This document shows, piece after piece, positions 44,588-56,515 of a DNA stretch of 64,000 nt. The stretch comes from Artemia franciscana (taxonomy: Eukaryota; Arthropoda; Branchiopoda; Anostraca; Artemiidae). The translations under genes were made by a program, and so were the position numbers. The DNA lies in NCBI RefSeq assembly GCF_032884065.1, contig NW_027062697.1:124001-188000 (forward strand), in the 5' to 3' direction. Every line of letters begins with the position of its first letter. The first letter of the stretch is position 1. The notes under the pieces were generated by a model that was not told the DNA's origin, did not search any database, and was given only the letters and a program-made list of their open reading frames with translations.

Positions 44588-45076
44588 TTAGTGGTTCACA
44601 GAAGACAAGAACAAAACACTTTTATGAAATATATACAAAACCAAAAATACAATATGGCGATTGTCCTTGTATGCTGGAACACAGTAGGAGGCAATAAGTT
44701 TCATTTCTTCCCCCCACTCGACGTGAAGTTTAACGCTACAAAGAAACTGTCTGTCTTCAGGACCAGAAATGCATTCATTATATGACTCAGGACATGAAGA
44801 CATAAACATAGAAATATTCAGGTTGTACTCTATTGTGTTTGTAACCTCGCGTGTTCCTTTAATGATCTTTGAAAGCACACGTTTGTTATCATGATGATCA
44901 TAGGCATCCAAGGTACTCAGAGCAAAGTTTGCCATTCCAACAACAGTTTCATCTTCAAGATTTTTAATGGAAAAAATCCCTCCGTAACACCTCGGACAGT
45001 CGTTGCTTTCGTTAATAACTCGACGCTGGCCATAACAAAAAGCAAGGATAAATCCTAGAAAGATTGCGCACTTCAT
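44588..45076 (-). pseudogene. signal peptide plus cystatin-like domain (5' part of cathepsin F-like gene)
   Basis: The minus ORF starts MKCAIFLGFILAFCYG, a good secretion signal. GGIFSIKNLEDETVVGMANF then ALSTLDAYDHHDNKRV resembles cystatin folds (G-G, an A..FAL...N helix, four Cys). The open frame overruns into non-coding sequence (RHIVFLVLYIFHKSV) near 44680. No I29 propeptide is seen between it and the protease domain; the 44313-44480 element and unknown sequence lie there. It could be an intact first exon of a broken gene, or an independent cystatin-like gene. Confidence 0.65.
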
Positions 45077-45079
45077 GTC

Positions 45080-46229
45080 ATATAATTACTCTGTTGTTGC
45101 TTTTTTTTTCAATTCTTCTTCTTGATAAAGAAGAAGAATCATTCTATCTCTACTATACTGTTTTAATCTTAGTTCTCTTTATTTTAGTTTAATTGTTTCA
45201 AGTTAAAATATTTGGAGGTGTTAAAAAAAATTTGTGCATTTGTTATTTAGATTGAGTTGGTTATTTGTCTCTAGATAAAATGATTTTTTTTTTATATAAA
45301 AGAGTTACGTCATAAAACAGTATTATATGCCTTTTTTATTTTTACAATTGTAAACATGCTCTATTTTGTAAATTCTTGAAGAGAACATATTCAAATTTAT
45401 ATTTCCTAAATTTTGTCGTGCCTCCCTTCATAACACCTCTTTCTTCACTTTGTGCAAAATCAAAAACTTAATTTGCTTGGAGTTCAGGTGAGGAATTTCA
45501 GTTTTTGTCTCTTCCTTTCATTTCCTTCAAATATTGTATTAAAAATTTTTCGGTTGCCCAGTTGAACTGAATGGCTTTTTATATGATTTGAAGTTACCAC
45601 ATCTATCCGTAATGTAATTTTACTTCATCATATGTATGATGATTTATTTTGATGTTTCAGCTCTTACTATTAAGTAAACAAATATGCTTGACGGGATTTT
45701 TTTTTTCAAAGATAATTACAACGATCGGAGGGAATCAGGCATCAAAGTCAGTAACACACTTGGGTGTTTTCAAAATAATGGACAACTACCATGACTGATT
45801 ATAAATTTTTAGTTTCTATGGGCTAGAGTTCGTTCTTACTATAAGACTTATTTATTATCTCTTTTGCTATGTTTTTTTTTAATCTCTGCTATACTATCTG
45901 TTTTTCATTTTATTCCAGTTTTTTTTTCTAGTTAAAGATTTGTATACATTTGATGTATAATCTAAATTTTTTCTTACTTTTTCACATTTATTTTCCTTTT
46001 TTCTATTTTTTTCCATTTAATACTTGTGGCATGATGTCATTATATATTGATGCCATTATAATCACAATAAAAGCTTTAAGTCTTAGTCATTTATGGTCAT
46101 AGCCTGTGGTTATGATATCATTCATCATTTTATACGCAAAACTGCAGTCTTTCGTAAAAAAATTATTTATTTTAAATATTGTGATAGTTAATTACTAAAG
46201 GCACCAATGTAGCAATTTCGTTTAAATCA
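45080..46229. other. no gene recognised
   Basis: AT-rich. TTTCTATGGGCTAGAGTTCGTTC at about 45823 resembles the 3' boundary of the LINE copies at 14866 and 40575, so a tiny LINE 3' fragment may lie here. Confidence 0.45.
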
Positions 46230-46499
46230 AGCGTTTAAACAGTCCCTTGTTGTTCAGGGCGGAGGACTAATTTCATTTGGGAACGTTTTCATTTCGATCT
46301 GACGCCATTTTTGAGGGGTTTTAGGTTATTTTTAAAAATCAGCATGAATTTCATTTCGTTATAAATATTTCGTTATATATATTTACTTTTCAGATTAATG
46401 GAAATAATAGTTACTATTACTGAATCAGTGTCAGTTAGCAATTTTTTCTAATTAGGCAGTTTTTTCAAAACCTCAACTTTTAATTACCATGGACAGCAT

Positions 46500-46830
46500 A
46501 TTAAAGCATCTTCACTGTCTTGAATTTCAGCTTTGACCTGGTTTAGACCTTCACTGCAGCCTATTTGAGCATCTTACTGTCTTAAAACTCAGCTTTGACT
46601 TGGTTTGGATCTTCACTGCAGCATTTTTCAGCATATTGTAGCATCTTCACTGTCTTGAATTTAAGCTTTAACCTGGTTTGGACCTTTACTGCAGCATCTT
46701 TCAACATCTTGAGGGTCTTGAAATTTAGCTGTGACCTAGTTTGGACCTTCACTGCAGCATTTGGAAGCATCTTCACTGTCTTATATTTAGCTTTGACCTG
46801 GTTTGAACCTTCACTGCAACATATTTTGGA
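46500..46830. repeat. ~60 bp minisatellite, longer array
   Basis: About five units of CATCTTCACTGTCTTGAATT, xAGCTTTGACCTGGTTTGGA, CCTTCACTGCAGCAT. One more unit than copy A at 29150. Confidence 0.85.
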
Positions 46831-47284
46831 TAAAATTTTCTGCCGCCAAGATGTGGCAAGCATTGCTATCTCAACAGACGTTATTGTGTGGTCATGTCTA
46901 TCTTGTCATCTTTTTGTCATCATGTCTATCTTGCTGATTCAAGCCTCAGGTTTTCCATTGTTTTGATATAATCTGCTTCTTGACCTCCAGTGGTGCTGGT
47001 GCCGGTGCTGGTGCCTCCAGTGTGCTGGTGCCCTTTATTGAACAGCTTAAATTTTGTCATGTAAGTCGCTGGTTTTCTGAATCCTGGTCTGGGCCCCAAA
47101 CAGGAGCAGTGTTTTCGAGTTGCCGTGGTAAGATTAGCAATTTTGAAACTGTCGCTATTCCGCTCATATTGACGCATTGAAGGGTGAGCTTTGATTGATG
47201 CCAGTGAGATATCATCCTTATGTGGAGTTTAATTGGCTGCTGGGAAGTAGAAAATAAAACAAGTATATTATATTCAGTGAATAA

Positions 47285-47535
47285 GTAATCGGATTAATGA
47301 CGGTTCTTGACTACTAAGGCCCCCGCATCGGCCTTGCAGTGTTTTGTTACAGCAAAGTTTGATCTCTGGGTCCCGTATTGCCAAGCTAAAGTCACAGTTA
47401 CTGTGCCTCTGCAGAAGAATAAAAATTTTGTCATGTGTGGGATTTGAACGCGTGAATACCGTGTTAGACCTGGATATCTTTCAGATTTCACAAGGTTACT
47501 TTGTGCCTGGTGTCGCTACCACTCTGCCAACCTGA
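47285..47535 (-). mobile_element. dimeric tRNA-like SINE, copy B
   Basis: Same compound unit as 29870-30123. The A box TGGCAGAGTGGTAG and B box GCGTTCAAATCCC on the minus strand are followed by a second GGCGCAG-family half. Confidence 0.65.
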
Positions 47536-48049
47536 CATCAGCTGCAAATATTTTTCTAAATTTTAAACCAAAATACAAACCGAAGAGGAATGATACCTTC
47601 TAAATTTGCTAATCTTTGGTTTTTAGTTTCAAAATTCACCACTATTAGCGCTACGATCAATAGCACTTGCTCTCGTTGCATCTTTATCGATCAATTTTTT
47701 CAAGTTTATATATATATATATATATATTTGGTAAAATAATTTGATGCTCAAAATTATTGAAAACTGTTTTTAGTTCTAGTCACAAGCCCTAACAGAAACA
47801 TTAAATATCTTTAGTAACTTAACATTCCATTGCCCTCTTCGATAGTTACTAAATTCAACGTAATTGACAACATGACAAATTAAAAATATTTAATTAATGT
47901 AGGGTGGTAATTTCAGATAAAGAACGACAATTTTTCCATCAAATAAAAACTAGTAAACTTGTGTCAAAACTCTTTTGCAGCACTTGCAAGTTATTGGGAT
48001 TACTTTTTATTTGACTTGAATGCGTTTTATGTGAACTCAATGAGTTTGA

Positions 48050-48193
48050 CTCCTGTGGTGGCGCAGGGGGTTTGACCCTAGTTTGATAATACGGGACCCA
48101 GAGATCGAATCATGCTGCAGGAATGCACTGCAGGGCCGACGCAGGGACCTTAGTAGTCAAGAAGCGTCGTTAATCTGATACAATACAATACTG
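48050..48193 (+). mobile_element. tRNA-derived SINE with perfect 11-bp TSD
   Basis: A ~144 bp SINE (GGTGGCGCAGGGGGTTTGAC ... GATACAATACAATACTG) flanked by AATGAGTTTGA at 48039-48049 and 48194-48204. Copy C has the unfilled site, and copy A has the same insertion. Confidence 0.85.
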
Positions 48194-48653
48194 AATGAGT
48201 TTGAACTTAAATTAGTATAAACATAAGATTTCATGGATCCCAAGAAACGTATTTCACAGCCCTACTGCCAAACAAATGAAGGTAATGATAATTAGTCTAC
48301 GATTATAAGTTTTACGATGAAGGTTATCAGTATGAGCAATATTAGGAAGAGCTGGCTCTTTCGGAGGTATATTGTATGACCCTTTCTAAGAAGGAGTGTC
48401 AAGCATATTATTTTAGAACACCGACATAGCTATCATTATATAACGTTTCTGAAGTGGCCTTGTGGCAAAACTGACCATGGAGTTTGTGAAGTGGAAATAT
48501 GTAATCATTTATAACATTTGTTTATTATTGATATTTGTTTATTGATTTTATTTATTAATTATATATTTTATTTTCTGATATAAATTAATAAATGCAGCTG
48601 GCCTAATTTATATCAACATTTCTTTGCTTTTGTTCTCAGCTGTAAATGCATAT

Positions 48654-48654
<1 letters not shown>

Positions 48655-48712
<58 letters not shown>
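48655..48712. repeat. poly-T run
   Basis: About 58 consecutive T. The corresponding site in copy A (about 31247) has only a short T run, so the tract grew after the duplication or is an assembly feature. Confidence 0.95.
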
Positions 48713-48714
<2 letters not shown>

Positions 48715-49864
48715 TCATATCAGGAATTGTTAATGTGCTATTTAAATAGCATGTGGAAAGTTTTGGAAGGTTTTTCCTGCAGCTATCTACTGGTAGATCA
48801 ACACTATAATCAAAAGTAAGGGACAGAATTTTAATAACTGACTTAATTGAGTGTTTGATGGGGTTTTTATGCGTCATGTATATGATTTGAGTGTTTATAT
48901 CTTGAAATTTACCTTTCTTGATTTGTCTGACTTATTTATTGAATATATTCTACAAATTTCTTTGTGGTAAGAGGAAAGGTAGCTTTTTTTTTGTGCATTT
49001 TTGAAAATTTCTAACTCTTCATTTCTCTTTTGTTGTGAAGCTAGTTAAGCCACTTTAAGCCGCTTCAGAACGACTGTAAAAGCTTCACAACGCCTTAAGA
49101 TAACTTATCCCTTTTTTTGGCAATATGAGCAGTGGGTATATAACCACTCCACGGGGCAAATTTCAGTTTAGGATTCCCTCCTGCAAACAAAAATAGCACT
49201 CGGGTATGACTAGGGACAGTAATATTTATTAGAGTGTCATCTAATGTAAAAAAAAAAATTTATTAATTAATGAAAAATAATTTTGCTAATAAACTAATAT
49301 TTTTTTGGCCTGAAAATTTTGTTGGATATATGGGTTTGGGCAAATCAAGATTTTGCCCTGGGAACAACAGAGGTAAGAACTCCCTTGTGAGTGCCATAGA
49401 GGAGACCTTTGAGGAAAGTAGCATAAGAATTCATCCGTTCATGAATTCACACGGGTATGACTAGGGACAGTTATATGTGTTAGATTGTCTAAAAAGGGGT
49501 AGAACCATTCCTCTTCACGACTATCCGTGCTGGGTCATCTCAAAGCTCACCTTAAGAACAAAACTGTTTACAGGGGGTTTCAAAAGGCCCGCTTTGTCCT
49601 TAAGAAATACAAAAGTTTTGTAATTCAGTCATTTGCAGTTTAGATTCTAGACATATCTATGATCTCTTGCTTCCAAAATTTTTGGGTTTTTATCGTTGTA
49701 CCAAAGAAACCGAATTAGGTCTCTCATCTAAAAGGGAAATTATGGTACTAATTCGAAAAGTATATGGCAAAGTTTGTCTTCTTATCTTTTTCCTTTTATC
49801 CATTTTCCTTCTCTATTTTCCTCTTTTTTTCAATTTATGACTTAAAAAATATTGTTTCTTTTAG

Positions 49865-50069
49865 CGGCAATCCATAAGTATATTCGTGACTTGTATGCAA
49901 AAAGATTCCCAGAATTGGAATCCCTCATCACAGCTGCGCCTACTTATTTGACTACGGTGAAGACACTTGGCAACAATATTGACAGTATAAAAAATAATGC
50001 AGATCTTCAACAGTATTTACCCCAAGCCACTATAATGGTTGTGTCAGTTACAGCTTCCACCAACCAGGG
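49865..50069 (+). CDS. Prpf31: Prp31 exon, coiled-coil / start of NOP domain
   Basis: Bounded by TTTCTTTTAG and the consensus donor GTAAGT. It encodes AIHKYIRDLYAKRFPELESL, then VKTLGNNIDSIKNNADLQQY and TIMVVSVTASTNQG. This is close to the animal Prp31 stretch IHKFIRDKYSKRFPELESLV...TIMVVSVTASTTQG. It joins in phase with the exon ending at 33085. It ends after two bases of the final Gly codon (phase 2). The next visible exon (55520) starts with two bases of a codon and cannot join it in frame, so an exon is missing between. Its first 81 bases are duplicated as a pseudo-exon at 32377. Confidence 0.9.
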
Positions 50070-50501
50070 GTAAGTCATTGTAATAATTATTTGAATACTG
50101 TCCTTCATATAAAAGTATGTATCAGTTAAAAACTGCTTCCCCTAGACTAGCCTAAAGGGCACTTCTCTATGCATAATGGCAAAAATATAAGGTAGCAAAT
50201 TTTTTTTCGCCCATCCTCTTGAAAAAATTGCTTAGCAATCTGCCTCCCCCTTCTCCAAAGATCGGACGGACTTGTTTGCCCGCCGCTTGGCGAAATTCGA
50301 GATACGTAAATATACCATCTCTTCATTTCAGATATATAGCCGCCCCTTTAAATATAGTCAATAAATCTATTCTGTCCCCTTTACATTGGTATGAAAACTA
50401 CCCTCCTTCAGAAATTAAACAATATCTTTCGAAAATTAATTTTTTTTTCTCAAATTTAATTCTCCTCCCCTGCCTTAAAAAAGGTTCTTATAAGTAAATA
50501 C

Positions 50502-51010
50502 TTAGAATCTGAGAATACTTATGCTTAGAATACTTAGAAGGACCCTGTCTATTTGCTCCTGTAACTGTGAGTAGAGATCATCTGAGTCGCTAGTATCTCT
50601 GTCAGTTGGTTCAACAGGGTCCTCTGCAACTATAACTGATACCCTTAACTTTTTAGTCATAAAATGAGCAATTATTATTCTATTATTAATACCTTCCCAG
50701 CCTAAACAAGACGTAGCAGCTTCTTTATTCACCATGAGCCCTACTTCCTGTCTATGTACCCCATCCTTCCTGTCTGAGTAAACAAATTTTATATCAGCTA
50801 ATTTCATGCTGACTACTCCTTGGGTATGTATTTCTGAAACTCCTCATAAGTCCAGTATCTATCCAGTAAATATGTATCTATCTTATCCTTATAAGTGTCT
50901 ATCCTTATAAGCATGAATTCGTCAGTCAAAATGTTGATACGGTAATCATTTTTTAACATCGTAACATTCCAAGTTCCAATTTTCAGGTTCTTTAAATCAT
51001 TAAAAATGTT
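50502..51010 (-). pseudogene. LINE AP-like endonuclease fragment
   Basis: On the minus strand, LKIGTWNVTML (domain start, IxTWNV) is followed after stops by the ORF at 50807-50502 with GVHRQEVGLMVNKEAATSCL, WEGINNRIIIAHF, then SDSDDLYSQLQEQIDRVL. This matches the endonuclease of LINEs of the type whose RT lies at 34336 (VG.m...A...l..w.pin.Ri....f; FY..LQ..ld). Broken and lacking the SDH end. Confidence 0.75.
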
Positions 51011-52225
51011 TTGGCATCAGGAAAAGCATTGATCCCGGATACCATTGCAGGACTGGGATCAACATATCTTCTCAAGCGTACCCCAAAGTGCTTAAGCCGG
51101 CTTAGAATCAGATAGAAGGAAGTCCTCTGCACCTATAGTATGAATGGAGGCTGTTTGCAATCCTGGGTGCCTCTTGATCACAACAAATTTTATCAGCAAG
51201 AGTCGAAAGCCTGCACAGAAAGTCCCAAGTCTATTACATCCGACTCATTATATATTCATTGCTACAAATATTATGATACTACGGGGAGGCAACCCTTAGT
51301 AGATAAATTAGCTAGGAAGAGGTTTTTCACCCCAAAAACGGCTGTCAAAACAGACAAATATCCATTAATCAGAATCATTTGCGAATGCTCTATCCTTTAC
51401 TAGGCTCTAATTTCCTCGAGGAGTGCCACTTCTCAAGTGGGAATGGAGTTGACTGCAGGGTCCCTAGTCTTGCAGGTGCCTTAAAATGGTCGAGGCAGCC
51501 CTTTGCAGAGGCTGTTGCCCATAGATCTTAATCTTACGCCTTGCTACAGTTTTCCTCCTATAGAGGATCCTCCCACGATAGTGTTCTGCGTCACCATGTA
51601 ATCTAACCCATTACTGGGAGAAGGCTTTTAGCTCATAGGACGTGTGGACATGCCGGTGGGCCCTGTGTAGTGTACATTTGAGGGGCCTTCTTCTTCCTCC
51701 ACCTGTATTTATGGTCCCAGGCGAGGGTGTCCAGGTTTCTTTTATGGACTGCCAGGGGCAGGGGCTAGGCTCCCCCTTGGTCCCTACCTCCAATGGAGGT
51801 ACCTACATATCTGTAGGACATTCCCCTATTGCCACGCTGAGCTACCTTTGGGAGGCCCCTAAACAGCAGAAGACACATAAAGCTTTTTGGTATAAAATAT
51901 TTTTCAGGGCAAATATCTTAAATTATGTTTGGAAAAAGCTTTCGTGATGAATTCCTTTACATAATGTGGTGGCAAAATTGCATGTGGAAGAGTGTTCGAT
52001 TAAACTTTGATGCTTCTTCTATTAAAGAGTGATTGTAGGGTGACCAGCCCCCTTGGCACTTCTTAGATGCCCCTCCTCCTCAATACTGGTAGTTTGTCTT
52101 ATGAAAGATTTCATATTGATCTAGGGACGCCATATCTCCCAAGCCCCCGAAGCACATTCCATTCAATGCTTCCGGTTCTCAAAACTTTTTTTCACTCTCA
52201 TTGCCATAATTATGAAAAACAGATT
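51011..52225. other. Prp31 intron, no confident gene
   Basis: Higher GC than its surroundings between 51400 and 51850, with ORFs on both strands (51642-51947 plus, 51793-51611 minus), none recognised. It may be the 5' part of the LINE whose endonuclease is at 50502-51010, since it lies just upstream on that strand. Confidence 0.4.
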
Positions 52226-52229
52226 TTTA

Positions 52230-53850
52230 TTCATATAATCGTGTCGGGGAGCGATACTGTTTTATTTTTGCGTGTTTTTATGGCACTTGGTATGAACCAA
52301 GTGACGTATAGCGATCGCAAATTCTGTCGGTCTCTCCCGGTTTTGCTACTTAAGGCACTTCTAGGTAATTTAGGACGATGAAATTTTGCAGGTGTATCAG
52401 GGACCGGACCAGATTAAATTAGAAATAGTCGTTTTCCTGATTTGACCATCTGGGAGGGGGGGTTAATTCGAAAAAAATAGAAAAAATTAAGTATTTCCAA
52501 CTTACAAACGGGTTATGGGATCTTAATGAAATCTGATGTTTAGAAGGATATCGGGTGTCAGAGCTATCATTTTAAATCCCGACCAGATCCACTGACATTG
52601 GGGGGAGTTTGAGGGAGGAACCAAAAATCTTGGAAAACGCTTAGAGTGGAGGGATCGGGATGAAACTTCGTGGGAAAAATAAACAGAAGTCTTGGATACG
52701 CTATTGACATAACCGGAATGGTTCTGCTCTTTTTGGATGAGTGGGGGGAGGGTTAATTCTGAAAAATTAGAAAAAATTACGTATTTTTAACTTACGAAGG
52801 AGTGATTTGGATCTTATTGAAACTTGAAGTTTGGAAGGATATCGTGTCTCAGAGCTCTATTTTTAAATTCCGACTGGATCAGGAGACATTAGGGGGAATT
52901 GAGGGGAGGAACCTAAAATCTTGGCAAACGCTTAGAGTGGAGGGATGGGGATGAAACATGGTGGGAAAAATAAGCACAAGTTCTAGATGCGGGATTGAAA
53001 TAACCAGAACGGATCTCTCTCTTTGGGGTAGCTGGGGTGGGGGAGGGTTAGTTGTGAAAAATTAGAAAAATTAGGTATTTTTAACTTACAGAGCAGTGAT
53101 CGGATCGTAATGAAATTTGATGTTTGAAACATCAAAAAATCTCTTATCTTAAATCCCGACTGGATCCAGTATCATTAGGGTGGGGCGGAAATCTTGGAAA
53201 ACCCTTAAAGCAGAGAGATCAGGATGAAACTTGGTGGAAAGGATAAGCATAAGTCCTAGATAAGTGACTGACATAACCGAACCGGATCCTCTCTCTTTGG
53301 TGGAGTTGGGGGGGGGGGGGAGAGATAATTTGGGAAAATTAGAAAAAGTGAGGTATTTGTAGCTTAGGAACGGGTGATCAGATCTTAATGAAATTTGATA
53401 TCTAGAAGGATCTTGTGTTTTAGAACTCTAGTCTTAAATCCCGACCAGATCTGTTGACATTGGGGGAAATCGGAGGGGGCAACCGTAAATCTTTTGAAAA
53501 CGCTTATAAATGTCGTAGATACGTGATTGGCGTAACCGGACTGGATCCGCTCTCTTTGGGGGAGTCAGGTGGTGGAGTTCAGTGCTTTGGCGAGTTTGGT
53601 GTTTCTGGACGTGCTAGAACGATGAAAATTGGTAGGTGTGTCAGAGAGCTGTAAAAGTTGACTTGATACAGTCTTATTCCCGATTCGACGGTCTGGGGGC
53701 TGAAGGGAGAGGAAAAATTAGAAAAATTGAGGTATTTTTAACTTACGAGTGGGTGATCGGATCTTAATGAATTCTGATATTTAGAAGGATCTCGTGATTC
53801 AGAGCTCTTAATTTAAATCCCGACCGGCATTAAGCTTCTGATTTTCCTTT
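52230..53850. repeat. ~290-300 bp tandem satellite-like array
   Basis: Units are marked by GAAAAATTAGAAAAATTxxGTA, then GGTGATCGGATCTTAATGAA, ATTTxGATxTTTAGAAGGAT, AAATCCCGACCGGATC and GxGGGATxGGGATGAAACTT. Unit starts fall near 52461, 52752, 53051, 53326 and 53707. The last unit is longer and carries extra sequence (CGTGCTAGAACGATGAAAATT) that also appears at about 52370. Divergence between units is high. Confidence 0.8.
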
Positions 53851-55145
53851 TAAAGCAATCTATTGATTCTTAGAATTTTTCTAGAGCTCATACCATATGA
53901 GCTCTTGGCTCTTCCGACCTCGTCAAAAGTGTCATATGAGCTCTTAGCTCTAGTTGTTTATCATGATCCTTAGTTTATACGCTAGTAAAAGTAAGGCGTT
54001 TGAGGAATATGAAATAGAAGAAAAAGTTTGTTTGTTAAGGGTGGAAAAATTCTTATTGCTAATAAAATATTTTTTGTTATAAACAAAAACCTAGCAAAAT
54101 TTCCAGACATTTTTCAGAGAATAATAGAAACACCTGTTTTTTAGTATACTAAATACAATTATAAGGACCAAAACGAAACTGTTTTACAGCTGAAAGTAGC
54201 TTCTCATTAAAATTAGATTTGTAATTAAATTAAATTGCCTTTAGGCATTTGGCTCAGACAAAGGCTAAGAAAGTCGATTTGCAATCCAAGTCGTCTGGCC
54301 AGAGAGGGAAAGTAGGGTCGAGATTCCAAAACTTTCTTATTTGACTGTCCCAAAAAGCAAGAAATCATTAACATAAGAGCCCGCTTTTAATTTAGAATAT
54401 TTTTGTGATCTCTCGCTTCGTTACCGATTTGTTTGGTGAATTTTAAATGTAAGTGTTAGTCTGAATTGTAAAAATGTGCGTTTTAATTGACAATTCAGAT
54501 CGAAAGCTTAGATTGTTTATCACAAAATTACTTGTTAAGTAAGCTACATTGTCGACTATTTATGTACCTGTTTTAAATAAAATGAAAAAAAAATTTTGCA
54601 CTGTTGACGATACTCAGTTTAATTAGCATATTAAAAGTGAAAATAACCAAGTGTGAAACAGAAATTAAATTAAATAATTAATTTGGCTAAGAATTTCAGC
54701 ATTGTAATTTTCAATGAAGTTGTGTTCAAAGTTCATTATTACAATTACACTAATTGTAACTATGACAATTGGGTCAGGCGTATTAGCCCCCCCCCCCCCC
54801 CTAGAAGATTCTTTCTCGTGGAAAGTTACACTGAAAATTTTTTCTACCAAAAACTATCCTCGGAAAATTTCCCCCGCCCCCCTTCTGAGAACTGAAGCAA
54901 TCGGATGGTTGAATTCTGGAATATAAACGACCATCTGAATTGTCATAGTTTATGTTTTTTTAGAATTAAAATTGAAAACACACACGGGTTTCAGTAAAAT
55001 GGGGAGAACAATGTTACACTATAGGCAATGCTTAATTTTATTAATATGTTTAAAGCGACAATGAAACAGAAATTCATTGAAACGTTTAATTTGACATACT
55101 GGCTAAATGTAAAATAAATAAAAAATGCATAAAAAATAAATTATT
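53851..55145. other. Prp31 intron, no gene
   Basis: AT-rich. CATATGAGCTCTTGGCTCT/CATATGAGCTCTTAGCTCT is repeated at 53895 and 53934. A poly-C run at 54787. The missing Prp31 exon was looked for here and not seen. Confidence 0.5.
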
Positions 55146-55306
<161 letters not shown>

Positions 55307-55519
55307 CTCCATCTCCTTTATTTAGTCACTATTCTTCCTCTCTGCTCTCTATCTCTCCCTCTCAATCCTCTTTTTTTATCTATCATCCTCGCCATCTTTT
55401 GTCTCTATTTATCTTTCTCTCCTTCTTAATTATAATGTTTCCCAATTATCTTAAGAAGATATCTAAATGAACAAGGCATACAAAATGTATTTTCCTTTCG
55501 TCTCCTATCTTCGGTTTAG

Positions 55520-55812
55520 GTGTTGCTGGTGGGCTAACAAGCCTTTCAAAAATGCCTGCCTGTAATGTCCTTCTTCTTGGTCAACAGCGGAAAGTCTTAA
55601 GTGGATTTAGTCAAACACAAGTTTTGCCACACACAGGACTAGTTTACTATTGTCCAACTGTTCAAAATACTCCGCCTGACTTGCGTCGTAAAGTGGCACG
55701 TCTTGTAGCTGCAAAGTGTACTCTAGCTGCAAGGATTGATAGCTCTCATGAGAGTCCTGATGGAAACTATGGAAGGGAAATGGTTACAGAAATTGTTACA
55801 GAAAAAGCTTGA
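55520..55812 (+). CDS. Prpf31: Prp31 exon, NOP domain core, ends at a stop
   Basis: After the acceptor TCGGTTTAG the exon reads VAGGLTSLSKMPACNVLLLG, then VLPHTGLVYYCPTVQNTPPD and LRRKVARLVAAKCTLAARID, SSHESPDGNYG. This is the Prp31 NOP domain that contacts 15.5K and U4 snRNA (family GGLTNLSKMPACNI.LLGAQ...LRRKAARLVAAKCTLAARVD). Homology fades after GREMVTEI, and a TGA follows at 55810-55812. No convincing donor (only GTTACA sites) occurs before the stop. Real Prp31 continues for about 170 residues with a C-terminal basic region. Truncation or pseudogenisation is likely, or a donor I cannot recognise. Confidence 0.85.
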
Positions 55813-56515
55813 TAAACTCTAGGTTTGTTTTTGGATTAAGTCCCATGAACAAGTTCTTGTTTTTGGTTTTTATGACCCCTTTTATTCAAATAAATTAGAA
55901 AGTGAGACGATTTTCCAAACGATTTTCAGAGTAGTTTTACCAATGAATTCATTGATTAGCTAGCTTTTTCACTCACATTTTCTGAATAATGTTCGAAAAG
56001 AGTGTCCTTTCTTGACTCTTTTCTTAGCAACAGCCAAATGACATGCACGATTTGGCAGTTTTTGGGAATACCGTCTGTGAAGTTTTCAAAGGAAATTGAA
56101 TTAGTCTTCTTTTATTGCAATGAAAAAAAACAGACACACATATTTTTTTAATTGTTTTTTAGTTGAGACTAAGCTAATAAACCCCCCTCGCTGAAGTTTT
56201 AAATTCGGTAATTGGTTTGTGTAACAACAGTACTGATTATTTTGGTTCCTTCATTTTTTCTTCTTTTTTCTTTCATCTTTTTTTTCACCTACTTGTTTTT
56301 GGTTTCTATTTTTTTTTCTTAACCAGCTTGGAAAGGGTAAGAAAAAGAGCACCAGAATTTTTGCCTGTTTGGGGATCGTAAAATAATAAAAGTAATCTAT
56401 AGACTTTAGAATAGATTCTATAATACTTAGGCCTGTTTGTTAGTTTGATTCTATAAACAGTATAGATAAAATAAACATAGATTTCTTAGGGACACAAATT
56501 TCGAAATTGAACTTC
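55813..56515. other. no gene recognised
   Basis: AT-rich and T-rich. No exon resembling the Prp31 C-terminus (KWQEPPP-type) seen. Confidence 0.5.

Larger units (their letters stand above)
46230..49945 (+). repeat. long intron repeat, copy B (parent copy, contains Prp31 exon start)
   Basis: 46456-49945 matches copy A (29109-32447) directly. 46230-48040 matches copy C (36640-39985) inverted. Contents: 60-bp minisatellite (46500-46830), dimeric SINE, SINE with an 11-bp TSD, long poly-T, and plain intronic sequence leading into the Prp31 exon. Confidence 0.85.

Noticed and set aside
48608-48877. ORF with a poly-lysine run on the minus strand
   Set aside because: Produced by the poly-T run at 48655-48712.
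51611-51947. Overlapping GC-rich ORFs suggestive of an exon of the missing Prp31 part
   Set aside because: Translations do not contain the expected YVESRMSFIAPNLS-type helix in any frame. More likely LINE 5' sequence.
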